Both the position numbers and the translations under genes were made by a program. From Streptomyces platensis (GTDB lineage Bacteria; Actinomycetota; Actinomycetes; Streptomycetales; Streptomycetaceae), in contig NZ_CP023691.1 in assembly GCF_008704855.1 (NCBI RefSeq), positions 6,820,001-6,884,000 of the forward strand: a stretch of 64,000 nt of DNA. The letters are read 5' to 3'. The notes beneath the pieces were generated by a model. It ran no database searches. It was not told where the DNA came from and worked only from the letters and a program-made list of their open reading frames with translations. Numbering within the stretch: the stretch's first letter is position 1; every line of letters begins with the position of its first letter. Positions 25,701 through 34,158 of the stretch are shown here, in pieces.

Positions 25701-25778
25701 TTGACAGGGCCGGGGGCCGGGGCCAGACTCAGGACGGTGACATTATGAACTTAAGTTCACTGTGCGAACAACCTGCTG
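25701..25778 (+). promoter_or_regulatory. pca operon promoter and IclR-type operator
   Basis: TTGACA is at 25701-25706, and a weak -10 (CAGACT) follows after 17 bp. The 32-bp element at 25747-25778 has the palindrome GAACTTAAGTTC overlapping GTTCAC-3 nt-GCGAAC, then CCTGCTG. Half-sites of the GTTC/GAAC type are known for PcaU/PcaR/PobR-like regulators. A nearly identical element occurs at 20665-20696. Confidence 0.65.
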
Positions 25779-25826
25779 CGGGGCGGCTCGTGAGGCCAGG
25801 CCCCGGGATGACCCGAGGGTGAGGAC

Positions 25827-27566
25827 ATGGCCGACATCCGTTCCCTGCACGAGGCCGTCGCGGAGCTGATCCATGACGGCGACACCGTGGCGCTGGAGGG
25901 GTTCACCCACCTCATCCCGTTCGCCGCCGCGCACGAGATCATCCGTCAGGGCCTCAAGGACCTCACGCTCGCCCGGATGACCCCCGATGTCGTCTACGAC
26001 CAGCTGATCGGCGCGGGCGCGGCCCGGAAGCTGGTCTTCTCCTGGGGCGGTAACCCGGGCGTCGGTTCGCTGCACCGCTTCCGGGACGCGGTCGAGCACG
26101 GCTGGCCCGCCCCGCTGGAGATCGACGAGCACAGCCACGCCGGGATGGCCAACCGCTACGCCGCGGGCGCGGCCCGGCTCCCGTTCGCGGTGCTCCGCGG
26201 CTACCGCGGCAGCGACATCCCGGCCCGTACGCCCACGGTCTCCACCGTCGTCTGCCCGTTCACCGGCGAGGAACTGGCCGCCGTCGCCGCCCTCAACCCG
26301 GATGTCACGGTCATCCACGCACAGCAGGCCGACCGGGCCGGCAACGTCCAGCTGTGGGGCCTGACCGGGGTGCAGAAGGAGGCGGCACTCGCCGCCCGGC
26401 GCGTCCTGGTCACCGTCGAGGAGATCGTCGGCACCCTGGAGCCGCGCCCCGGCTCCGTCGTCCTGCCCACCTGGGTCGTCGACGCGGTCGCGCTCGTCCC
26501 CGGCGGTGCCCATCCCTCATACGCGGCCGGCTATTCGGTCCGGGACAACGCCTACTACCGGGAGTGGGACGGCATCGCACGGGACCGGGCGGCGTTCGGG
26601 CGGTGGCTGGCGGAGTGTGTGCGGGGGGAGGGGAGTTCGGCGCGGGGGGCGGCCGTGGGGGACGCGGGCGCGGGGGACAGGGACGGGGCCGGGGCCGCCG
26701 TCGCCGTTCCGGCCGCCTCCCCGGAGCGCGCCCCCGGCTCCGCCCCGGAGGATGCCCCCGACTCCACCCCCGCGACCGCCCCCGACTGCACCCCCGACGA
26801 GCTGATGGAGGTCAACGCCGCCCGTGCGCTCGCGGGGGCGCGGTCCTGCTTCGTCGGTATCGGGCTGCCCAGTACGGCCGCCAACCTCGCCCGCCGTACG
26901 GTCAATCCGGATCTGGTGCTGGTCTACGAGTCCGGCACCCTCGGCTCCAAGCCGACCCGGCTGCCGCTGTCCATCGGGGACGGCGAACTGGCCGACACCG
27001 CGGACTCGGTGGTGTCGGTGCCGGAGATGTTCAACTACTGGCTCCAGGGCGGCCGGATCGATGTCGGCTTCCTCGGCGCCGCGCAGGTCGACCGGTTCGC
27101 CAATATCAACACCACCGTCGTCGACCGCGGCCCCGGCCGGCCCGAGGGACGGTTGCCCGGCGCGGGCGGCGCCCCCGAAATCGCCGCCAACTGCGGGCAG
27201 GTGCTGATGGTCCTGCGGCACAGCCGCCGTAACTTCGTCGGGACGCTGGACTTCGTGACCACCCTCGGCCACGGTGCCGGCCCCGGCGACCGGGCGGCGC
27301 TCGGACTGCCCGGCGCCGGTCCGACGGCCGTCATCACCGACCTCGGCGTCCTGCGCCCCGACCCGGACACCGCGGAACTCGTCCTCACCGAGCTGCACCC
27401 GGGAGTGACGGCCGATCAGGTCCGGGCGGCCACCGGCTGGGACCTCAGGGAGGCCGACCGGATCGGCGTCACCGCCCCGCCCACCCCCGCCGAACTCGCC
27501 GCCCTGCGGGCCCTGAAGGCGGCCGCCGCGGACGAACCACCCCACCGCTCCGGCAAGGACGCCTGA
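25827..27566 (+). CDS. pcaIJ: 3-oxoadipate CoA-transferase, subunits A and B fused
   Basis: A 579-aa protein combining both halves of a family I CoA-transferase. Residues 1-~255 are the PcaI-like alpha subunit, with FSWGGNPGVGS and the C-terminal LPTWVVDAVALVPGGAHPS. Residues ~265-325 are an Ala/Pro/Asp-rich linker. Residues ~326-579 are the PcaJ-like beta subunit, with GIGLPSTAANLA and LVYESGTLG holding the catalytic Glu (~367). It moves CoA from succinyl-CoA to 3-oxoadipate. Most bacteria, including Streptomyces as I know them, keep two genes. ATG at 25827 is the first codon of the operon. Confidence 0.88.
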   Translation: MADIRSLHEAVAELIHDGDTVALEGFTHLIPFAAAHEIIRQGLKDLTLARMTPDVVYDQLIGAGAARKLVFSWGGNPGVGSLHRFRDAVEHGWPAPLEIDEHSHAGMANRYAAGAARLPFAVLRGYRGSDIPARTPTVSTVVCPFTGEELAAVAALNPDVTVIHAQQADRAGNVQLWGLTGVQKEAALAARRVLVTVEEIVGTLEPRPGSVVLPTWVVDAVALVPGGAHPSYAAGYSVRDNAYYREWDGIARDRAAFGRWLAECVRGEGSSARGAAVGDAGAGDRDGAGAAVAVPAASPERAPGSAPEDAPDSTPATAPDCTPDELMEVNAARALAGARSCFVGIGLPSTAANLARRTVNPDLVLVYESGTLGSKPTRLPLSIGDGELADTADSVVSVPEMFNYWLQGGRIDVGFLGAAQVDRFANINTTVVDRGPGRPEGRLPGAGGAPEIAANCGQVLMVLRHSRRNFVGTLDFVTTLGHGAGPGDRAALGLPGAGPTAVITDLGVLRPDPDTAELVLTELHPGVTADQVRAATGWDLREADRIGVTAPPTPAELAALRALKAAAADEPPHRSGKDA

Positions 27567-27702
27567 TGCCCCCCGGCCGCCCGGGGACGTCGCAGTGCCC
27601 GCCGACGCATCCCCGCCGCCCCGGTGCCACGGCGACCGCCCCGCAATGCCGCCGCCCCCGTCCGGCCGCCCCGCCCGCCCCCCACCGCCGGGAGATACCC
27701 CC

Positions 27703-28581
27703 ATGGCCCTGACACCGCCCACCCCGCCCACTCCCTCCGACGGCGCTCCCGCCCCGGCGGCCGCGGCCGTTACCGCACCCCCGCCCCGGCCCGCGCCCGC
27801 CGCCCCGCCGCTCCCCACCCAGGCCGACATCAGCCGGGAGATCGCCGCCCGGCACACCGCCGCCGAACGGGACCGGGCAGCGGGCGCACCGGCCCCGCAC
27901 CACCCCGCCCGGGACTTCGCCCCCTACCGCAGCAGCACCGCCCGCCACCCCCACCGTGCGCCGGTGGAGATCGACCACCTCGCCGACCCGGAGGCCGTGG
28001 AGCTCGGCGGCCCCGCCTTCGGCGTCACGGACGTCACCGACCTGGACGCCGACCTGACCCGGCAGCACACCGGCGAACCGCTCGGCGAACGCATCACCGT
28101 CACCGGCCGCGTCCTGGACCGCAGCGGCCGCCCCGTACGCGGCCAGCTCGTCGAGATCTGGCAGGCCAACGCCGCCGGCCGGTACGCCCACCAGCGGGAT
28201 CAGCATCCGGCCCCGCTCGACCCGCACTTCACCGGAGTCGGCCGCTGTCTGACCGATGACGCGGGCCGGTACGCGTTCACCACCGTCAAACCCGGCGCCT
28301 ACCCCTGGCGCAACCACCACAACGCCTGGCGCCCGGCCCATATCCACTTCTCGCTCTTCGGATCGGCCTTCACCCAGCGGCTGATCACCCAGATGTACTT
28401 CCCCGGCGATCCGCTCTTCCCCTACGACCCGATCCTCGCCTCGGTCACCGACCCCACGGCCCGCGCCCGCCTGGTGGCCACCTACGATCATGAACTGACC
28501 GTCCCCGAAAGGTCCTTGGGCTACCGCTGGGACGTGGTCCTGGACGGCCCGTCCGCCACCTGGATCGAGGAGGGCCGCTGA
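27703..28581 (+). CDS. pcaH: Protocatechuate 3,4-dioxygenase beta subunit
   Basis: A 292-aa iron(III) dioxygenase subunit that opens the protocatechuate ring to 3-carboxy-cis,cis-muconate. The iron ligands are recognisable: Tyr in AAGRYAHQRDQH, then Tyr in KPGAYPWRNHHN and two His in WRPAHIHFSLFG. The N-terminal ~40 residues before ADISREIAARH are a Pro/Ala-rich extension compared with the usual ~240-260 aa. ATG at 27703 has GGGAG 8 nt upstream. The 136-bp gap from pcaIJ holds no pcaF, and the stop overlaps the pcaG start (TGATG). Confidence 0.95.
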   Translation: MALTPPTPPTPSDGAPAPAAAAVTAPPPRPAPAAPPLPTQADISREIAARHTAAERDRAAGAPAPHHPARDFAPYRSSTARHPHRAPVEIDHLADPEAVELGGPAFGVTDVTDLDADLTRQHTGEPLGERITVTGRVLDRSGRPVRGQLVEIWQANAAGRYAHQRDQHPAPLDPHFTGVGRCLTDDAGRYAFTTVKPGAYPWRNHHNAWRPAHIHFSLFGSAFTQRLITQMYFPGDPLFPYDPILASVTDPTARARLVATYDHELTVPERSLGYRWDVVLDGPSATWIEEGR

Positions 28582-29240
28582 TGCCCCGCGCCACCACCCG
28601 CCACGACCCGGCCGGCACCCCGGCCGGCGCCCCTGCCGGGCCGCTCGCCCCGACCCCCGCACAGACCATCGGCCCGTTTTACGGCTACGCCCTCCCGTTC
28701 CCCGGTGGCGAGCAAGTCGCCCCGGCCGGCCACCCCGGCACGGTCACCGTGCACGGCTGCGTACGGGACGGGGAGGGCGCCCCGGTGCCGGACGCGCTGC
28801 TGGAGTTCTGGCAGGCGGGACCGGACGGCGGCCGTACGGGCGCGCCCGGTTCGCTGCGCCGGGACCCGGCCACCGGTGCGGTCCTCGGCCGCAACGGGGT
28901 GGACTTCACCGGCTTCGGCCGGGTCCCCACCGACGCCGACGGACGCTATGCCGTCCACACCCGGCCGGCCACCGCCCCCGCCGGGCAACCGGACGCCGCC
29001 CCCTACCTCGCCGTGTGCGTCTTCGCCCGCGGCCTGCTCCACCACCTGTTCACCCGCGTCTACTTCCCCGAGCACCCGGCGGACCGGCCCACCGACCCGC
29101 TGCTCGCGCGGCTGCCCGCGGCGCGCGCGGACACCCTGCTCGCCCGCCCCGACGGCCCCGGCCGGTACCGCTTCGACATCCGGTTGCAGCGGTCGGCCGA
29201 CGGCGCACACGAGGAGACGGTCTTCCTTGCCTACCGATGA
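28581..29240 (+). CDS. pcaG: Protocatechuate 3,4-dioxygenase alpha subunit
   Basis: A 219-aa structural partner of PcaH, part of the (alpha-beta-Fe)n enzyme. It begins with PAQTIGPFYGYALPF-type sequence after a 25-residue Ala/Pro-rich start and has LLEFWQAGPDG, DFTGFGRVPTDADGRY and ending FLAYR. It lacks the His pair of the beta chain, as alpha chains do. ATG at 28581 shares a base with the pcaH stop. The end overlaps the proposed pcaB start by 14 bp. Confidence 0.94.
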   Translation: MPRATTRHDPAGTPAGAPAGPLAPTPAQTIGPFYGYALPFPGGEQVAPAGHPGTVTVHGCVRDGEGAPVPDALLEFWQAGPDGGRTGAPGSLRRDPATGAVLGRNGVDFTGFGRVPTDADGRYAVHTRPATAPAGQPDAAPYLAVCVFARGLLHHLFTRVYFPEHPADRPTDPLLARLPAARADTLLARPDGPGRYRFDIRLQRSADGAHEETVFLAYR

Positions 29241-30765
29241 CCTGCCGTGGAGCGCACCGGACCCGGCGGCCCAACAGCCGGACGAAGCAGCCGACGTGGG
29301 GCTGCTCGCGCCGTCCTGGGCCGGCTCCGCCGTGGCCGCCGCCACCGGTGACACCGGATATCTGCGGGCCCTGCTCGACGCCGAGGCCGCGCTGACCCGT
29401 GCCCAGGCCGCCCTGGGACTCGCACCGGAGGCGGCGGCCGCCGCCGTCACCGCCGCGGCCGCCGAAACCCACCGCTACGACCCCCGGGCCCTCGCCCTGC
29501 GCGCCCGCGCCGCCGGCAACCCCGTGGTCCCGCTCGTCGCCGACCTCACGGCCGCCGTCGCCGCCCGCGACCCCGAGGCCGCCGCCTACGTCCACCGGGG
29601 CGCCACCAGCCAGGACATCCTGGACACCGCCACGATGCTGGTCTGCGCCCGCGCCCTGGACACCGTGCTGCCGGACCTCACCCGCACCGCCGCCGCGCTG
29701 CGCCGGACCGCCGCCGAGCACCGCGACACCCCCCTGGCGGGCCGCACCCTCACCCAGCACGCGGTGCCGACCACCTTCGGCCTCAAGGCCGCGGGCTGGC
29801 GCAGCCTGGTGCTCGACGCCCATGACCGGCTGGCGTCTGTCCGGGCCGCGCTGCCGGTGCAACTGGGCGGCGCGGCCGGCACCCTGGCGGCCTTCCATGC
29901 CTACGCGGAGGCCGACGGCGCGCCGCCCACTCCCGACCTGGGGAGCCGGCTCCTCGCCCGCTACGCCGCCGAGACCGGACTCGCCGCACCGGCCCTGCCC
30001 TGGCACACCCTGCGCACCCCGGTCGCCGATCTCGCCGGTGCGCTGGCCTTCACCGCGGGCGCCCTCGGCAAGGCGGCCGCCGATGTCCTCACCCTTTCCC
30101 GCACGGAGCTCGGCGAACTCACCGAGGGCAGCGGCGGCTCCTCCTCCGCCATGCCGCACAAGACCAACCCGGTGCGCGCCACCCTGATCGCGGCCGCCGC
30201 CCGGCAGGTCCCGGGGCTCGCCGCGGTGCTGTACGGCTCGCTGGCCGCCGAGGACGAACGCCCGGCCGGCGCCTGGCACGCCGAATGGCAGCCGCTGCGC
30301 GACGCCCTGCGGCTGACCGGCGGCGCGGCCCGGGACGCCGCCGAACTGACGGCGGAGCTGCGCGTCCACCCGCACCGTATGCGGCAGAACCTCGACGCGA
30401 CCGGCGGTCTGGTCGTCACCGAACGGCTGGTCGCCGCCCTCACCGCGCTGACCGGCCGCGCCGAGGCCCGCCGCCTCCTGGACACGGCGGCCCGGCGCAC
30501 CGCGGAGCGGGGCATCGCGCTCCCGGCGGCGCTGGACGAGGTGCTGCACGAGGCACCGCCCGCGGCCCGTGACGAGGACCGGCCCGCCCCGCCCGGCGAC
30601 CCGGCCACCCCGCGCGAGGCCCCGGCCGCCCTGCCCGAGGCCCCTGCCCTGTCCCCGTCGCGGCTGCGTCAACTCCTCGATCCCACCGGCTACCTGGGCT
30701 CCGCCGGTGCCCTCGTGGACCGTGCACTGGAACGCACCGAGCACCACCCACAGGAGTCCGCATGA
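29227..30765 (+). CDS. pcaB: 3-carboxy-cis,cis-muconate cycloisomerase
   Basis: A 512-aa member of the fumarase/aspartase superfamily that closes carboxymuconate to 4-carboxymuconolactone. The signature GGSSSAMPHKTNPVRA is near residue 315, and VHRGATSQDILDTATML is near 120. The start is uncertain. TTG at 29227, inside the pcaG end with GAGGAG 10 nt upstream, gives a full N-terminus. GTG at 29296 (VGLLAPSWAGS) is the alternative and has a poor ribosome site. A Pro/Ala-rich insert of ~30 residues precedes the C-terminal LRQLLDPTGYLGSA. The stop overlaps the pcaD ATG. Confidence 0.93.
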   Translation: MPTDDLPWSAPDPAAQQPDEAADVGLLAPSWAGSAVAAATGDTGYLRALLDAEAALTRAQAALGLAPEAAAAAVTAAAAETHRYDPRALALRARAAGNPVVPLVADLTAAVAARDPEAAAYVHRGATSQDILDTATMLVCARALDTVLPDLTRTAAALRRTAAEHRDTPLAGRTLTQHAVPTTFGLKAAGWRSLVLDAHDRLASVRAALPVQLGGAAGTLAAFHAYAEADGAPPTPDLGSRLLARYAAETGLAAPALPWHTLRTPVADLAGALAFTAGALGKAAADVLTLSRTELGELTEGSGGSSSAMPHKTNPVRATLIAAAARQVPGLAAVLYGSLAAEDERPAGAWHAEWQPLRDALRLTGGAARDAAELTAELRVHPHRMRQNLDATGGLVVTERLVAALTALTGRAEARRLLDTAARRTAERGIALPAALDEVLHEAPPAARDEDRPAPPGDPATPREAPAALPEAPALSPSRLRQLLDPTGYLGSAGALVDRALERTEHHPQESA

Positions 30766-31631
30766 CCCACCCGCCCGTCACCCCGCTCCCGCACCACACC
30801 GAGGACGGCCCCGAAGACGCCCCGCCGCTCCTCCTGGGCCCCTCGCTCGGCACCTCGCTCGCCGTCTGGGACCCCCAACTCCCGTCCCTGGCACGGCACC
30901 ACCGCGTCATCCGCTGGGACCTCCCCGGCCACGGCGGCACGCCCGCCGAGGTGCTGGGTGCCGGGCCCGCCCCCACCACCATCCCCGGCCTGGCCCGGCT
31001 GGTGCTCGGCCTCGCCGACGCCCTCGGCATCGACCGGTTCGCCTACGCCGGGATCTCGCTCGGCGGCGCCGTCGGGGCCTGGCTCGCCGCCCACCACCCC
31101 GAGCGGATCGCCTCGCTCGCCCTGCTCTGCTCCTCCGCCCGGTTCGGCGAGCCGGCGGGCTGGCACGAACGGGCCGCGCTGGTACGGGAAGCGGGGCTCG
31201 GCCCGATCGCCGACGCCGCCGCGAGCCGCTGGTTCACCCCGGCCTTCGCCGACGCCCCGCAGGCGCAGGCGCTGGTCGAGGGGGTGCGCCGGTCGGTGAC
31301 GCCCGCCGGGTACGCGGCCTGCTGTGACGCCCTCGCCGCCTACGATCTGCGCGCCGCTCTGGCCCGGATCACCGCCCCCACGCTCGTCGTCGCGGGCCGC
31401 GAGGACCCGGCCACCCCGCCCGCGCACGCCCGCGAACTCGCCGACGGCATCTCGGACGCCCGCCTGCTGGAACTGTCCGGCGCCGCCCATCTCGCCAACG
31501 TGGAACGCCCCGCCCCGGTGCGGGACGCCCTCCTCGGCCACCTCGCGGCACACCCGGACAACGGCTCCCCGGCCGCGGCCCCGAGCCCCGGCGCACCCGC
31601 ACCCCACCCCGCGGAAGGAACGGCGCTGTGA
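30762..31631 (+). CDS. pcaD: 3-oxoadipate enol-lactonase
   Basis: A 289-aa alpha/beta hydrolase. The nucleophile elbow GISLGG is near residue 96, LLLGPSLGTSLAVWDPQLP gives the oxyanion-hole region, and the His is in GAAHLANVERP near the end. It hydrolyses 3-oxoadipate enol-lactone. Several Streptomyces carry pcaL, a PcaD-PcaC fusion. This protein ends after a short Ala/Pro tail, with no carboxymuconolactone decarboxylase domain. Starts and stops overlap pcaB (ATGA) and pobA (GTGA). Confidence 0.9.
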   Translation: MTHPPVTPLPHHTEDGPEDAPPLLLGPSLGTSLAVWDPQLPSLARHHRVIRWDLPGHGGTPAEVLGAGPAPTTIPGLARLVLGLADALGIDRFAYAGISLGGAVGAWLAAHHPERIASLALLCSSARFGEPAGWHERAALVREAGLGPIADAAASRWFTPAFADAPQAQALVEGVRRSVTPAGYAACCDALAAYDLRAALARITAPTLVVAGREDPATPPAHARELADGISDARLLELSGAAHLANVERPAPVRDALLGHLAAHPDNGSPAAAPSPGAPAPHPAEGTAL

Positions 31632-32815
31632 CCCACCCCCAGCACACCACGGTCGGCATCATCGGCGGCGGCCCCGCCGGACTGCTGCTCGCGCGGCTGC
31701 TGCACCGCTCCGGAATCGACTGCGTCGTCCTGGAGAGCCGCGACCGCTCCTATGTCGAACGGCGCCAGCGCGCGGGCATCCTGGAACAGGGCACCGTCGA
31801 TGTGCTCCGCGCCTGCGGGGCGGGGGAGCGGATGGACCGGGAGGGTTTGGCCCACGACGGCATCGAGCTGCGCTGGAACCGGCGCGCCCACCGCCTCGAC
31901 TTCCCCGCGCTGACCGGCGGCCGCCGGGTGCGGGTCTACGCCCAGACGGAAGTCGTGAAGGACCTGATCGCCCTCCAGCTCGCGGACGGGCCACCGCTGC
32001 TGTTCGGGGCGCAGGCACGCGCCGTGACGGGCGCGGACACCGGCCGGCCCGCCATCCGCTACCACCACCAGGGCCGCGAGCAGACCCTGACCTGCGACTA
32101 CGTCGTGGGCTGCGACGGCTTCCACGGTGTGGCCCGGGAGGCCGTACCGGAGCGCGTCCGCCGTACCTACACCCGCAGCTACCCCTACTCCTGGCTCGGG
32201 GTGCTCGCCGAGGCCCCGCCCTCCCACGACGAGCTGATCTACGCCCACTCCGCACGCGGCTTCGCGCTGTTCAGCATGCGTACGCCGACCGTCAGCCGGC
32301 TCTACCTCCAGGTCCCCAACGGCACCGACCCGGCCGACTGGCCCGACGACCGCATCTGGGACGAACTGGAGGCCCGCGGCGCGATCGACGGCCCCTGGAA
32401 ACCCGCGCGCGGTCCGCTCAGCGCCAAGGCCGTCCTGCCGATGCGGAGTTCGGTCACCGAACCGATGCGGTACGGGCGGGTCCTGCTGGCCGGTGACGCG
32501 GCGCACATCGTGCCGCCCACCGGGGCCAAGGGCCTCAACCTGGCCGTCGCCGATGTCACCGTCCTGGCCCGCGCCCTCGACCGGTTGCACCGCACCGGCT
32601 CCACGGAGCTGCTCGACGCCTACTCCGACACCTGTCTGCGCCGGGTCTGGCGCGCCGAACACTTCTCGGCCTTCATGACGACGACCCTGCACACCGCCCC
32701 GGACCAGAGCCCGTTCGACACCCGGCTTCAGCACTCCCAGCTCGACCGGATCGCCGACTCGCCGCATGCCGCCGCGGAGCTGGCGGAGAACTACACGGGG
32801 CTGCCGCTGATATGA
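31628..32815 (+). CDS. pobA: 4-hydroxybenzoate 3-monooxygenase
   Basis: A 395-aa FAD monooxygenase that converts 4-hydroxybenzoate to protocatechuate. The FAD Rossmann motif GIIGGGPAGLLLARL is at the N-terminus, QRAGILEQGTVDVLR follows as in PobA, DG is in VVGCDGFHGVAR, and GDAAHIVPPTGAKGLNLA lies near residue 290. Length equals the classic enzyme. GTG at 31628 overlaps the pcaD stop. As the last gene of the operon it feeds substrate to PcaHG. NADH versus NADPH preference cannot be read here. Confidence 0.95.
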   Translation: MTHPQHTTVGIIGGGPAGLLLARLLHRSGIDCVVLESRDRSYVERRQRAGILEQGTVDVLRACGAGERMDREGLAHDGIELRWNRRAHRLDFPALTGGRRVRVYAQTEVVKDLIALQLADGPPLLFGAQARAVTGADTGRPAIRYHHQGREQTLTCDYVVGCDGFHGVAREAVPERVRRTYTRSYPYSWLGVLAEAPPSHDELIYAHSARGFALFSMRTPTVSRLYLQVPNGTDPADWPDDRIWDELEARGAIDGPWKPARGPLSAKAVLPMRSSVTEPMRYGRVLLAGDAAHIVPPTGAKGLNLAVADVTVLARALDRLHRTGSTELLDAYSDTCLRRVWRAEHFSAFMTTTLHTAPDQSPFDTRLQHSQLDRIADSPHAAAELAENYTGLPLI

Positions 32816-32822
32816 AGGCCGT

Positions 32823-33998
32823 TCACCGGCTCTGCCGGTAGCGGACCAGCAGCATCGCCGCGTCATCGTGCAGCGGTCCCTCGACATGCTCGACCAGGTC
32901 CTCCCGCACCGCGCGCAGCGCGGCCTCCGGGTCGGGGTCCTTGAGCAGCGCGGCGCGTTCGTCGAGGGGGTAGAAGCGGTCCGCCGCGTCGCGGGCCTCG
33001 GTGACGCCGTCGGTGTAGAAGAGCAGCTGGTCGCCGGGGGTGAACGGCACCTCGTAGGGGACCGGGGCGGCGGCGCCGTGCAGGGTCAGGCCGAGCGGCA
33101 GGGCGCGGTCGGGCGGCGCGGCGAAGCCGACCGTGCCGTCCGGGCGGACGACCAGCGGCGCCGGATGGCCGAAGTTCAGCAGGGTGGCCCGCGGACCGTC
33201 ACCGATCTCGGCGAGCACGGCCGTGACGAACCGTTCGCCGGACAGATGGCGGTTCAGCGCCCGTTCGACCCGCTCGCCGACGGCCGGCAGATCCGGTTCG
33301 TCGTGCGCCGCCTCCCGGAACGCCCCCAGCACCACCGCCGCGCTCTCCACGGCCTCCAGGCCCTTGCCCTGCACATCGCCGACGATGATCCGCACCCCGG
33401 CGGGCGAAGTCACCACCTCGTACAGATCACCGCCTATCCGGGCCTCGGCCACCGCCGAGGTGTACGAGACCGCGATCCGCAGCGGGCCCGCGCCGCGCGG
33501 CACCGGGCGCAGCAGCACCCGCTGGGCGACCTCGGCGATCGAGCGGACGCTGGCCAGTTCGGCCTCCCGTCGCTGCCGCATCACCGCGGCGGCCACCCCG
33601 GCCGCCGTGACCCCGGCCACCGACAGCAGGGCGGTCGGACCGCGCCGGCTCTCGAACAGCCCGCTGTGGACGCCCATACCGAGGCAGAGCACGGACGCCG
33701 TCAGGCCGACCACAGCAGTCCGCCGCCAGCCGCCGACGAGCCCCGCGAACGCCGGGCCCAGCGACACCAGTGGCAGAAAGCCGACGCCCGGGCCCGCGGT
33801 GAGATCGACCGTGGTGACCACGGCCATGACCGCGTACGGGAGCACGGCCAGCGCACGGGAGCCGGTCCGCCGCTCCCCCTTCTCCACGGTCAAGGTGTTC
33901 TCCGACGGTGTGTAGCTGAGGTGATCGGGCAAGAGGGCCGCCGGCCGTCGGAATGTCCGAAAGCGGCCCCCGGCCCCCGACCTGAGCATAGGCACCAT
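32823..33998 (-). CDS. Membrane-anchored PP2C (SpoIIE-type) phosphatase
   Basis: About 391 aa. Three or four N-terminal membrane segments (residues ~45-150) are followed by a coiled linker (RQRREAELASVRSIAEVAQRV) and a SpoIIE/RsbU-type Ser phosphatase domain with ARIGGDLYEVV, VGDVQGKG and a DQLLFYTDGVTEARD segment holding metal-binding Asp residues. Such proteins dephosphorylate anti-anti-sigma factors. No sigma or anti-sigma gene is adjacent. The start is uncertain: ATG 33998 is used, but no ribosome site is clear, and GTG further in (VEKGERR) is possible. The stop lies 7 bp from the pobA stop. Confidence 0.85.
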   Translation of the reverse strand: MVPMLRSGAGGRFRTFRRPAALLPDHLSYTPSENTLTVEKGERRTGSRALAVLPYAVMAVVTTVDLTAGPGVGFLPLVSLGPAFAGLVGGWRRTAVVGLTASVLCLGMGVHSGLFESRRGPTALLSVAGVTAAGVAAAVMRQRREAELASVRSIAEVAQRVLLRPVPRGAGPLRIAVSYTSAVAEARIGGDLYEVVTSPAGVRIIVGDVQGKGLEAVESAAVVLGAFREAAHDEPDLPAVGERVERALNRHLSGERFVTAVLAEIGDGPRATLLNFGHPAPLVVRPDGTVGFAAPPDRALPLGLTLHGAAAPVPYEVPFTPGDQLLFYTDGVTEARDAADRFYPLDERAALLKDPDPEAALRAVREDLVEHVEGPLHDDAAMLLVRYRQSR

Positions 33999-34145
33999 AT
34001 GCCGTACCGAAATACCTCGAATGCGTGCTGTTACCGAATCGCAGTGGCCCCGCACGGCCGGACAGCACCCCCGCCGGACGGGCCGCGGATCTTACGGACC
34101 CATGACACGACGTCCCGAAAGCGGGCCGGAACCCGCTGTCGCGCC

Positions 34146-34151
34146 TAGCGT
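34146..34151 (+). promoter_or_regulatory. -10 element for a probable leaderless epimerase transcript
   Basis: TAGCGT ends 7 nt before ATG 34159. No ribosome site exists between them. An inverted repeat (AGCGGG/CCCGCT, 34120-34137) covers the -35 region. Confidence 0.4.
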
Positions 34152-34158
34152 CACCGGC

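Noticed and set aside
26620..26820. Possible frameshift between pcaI and pcaJ
   Set aside because: The frame stays open through a low-complexity linker, and no separate start with a ribosome site is convincing. Treated as a true fusion, with resequencing suggested.
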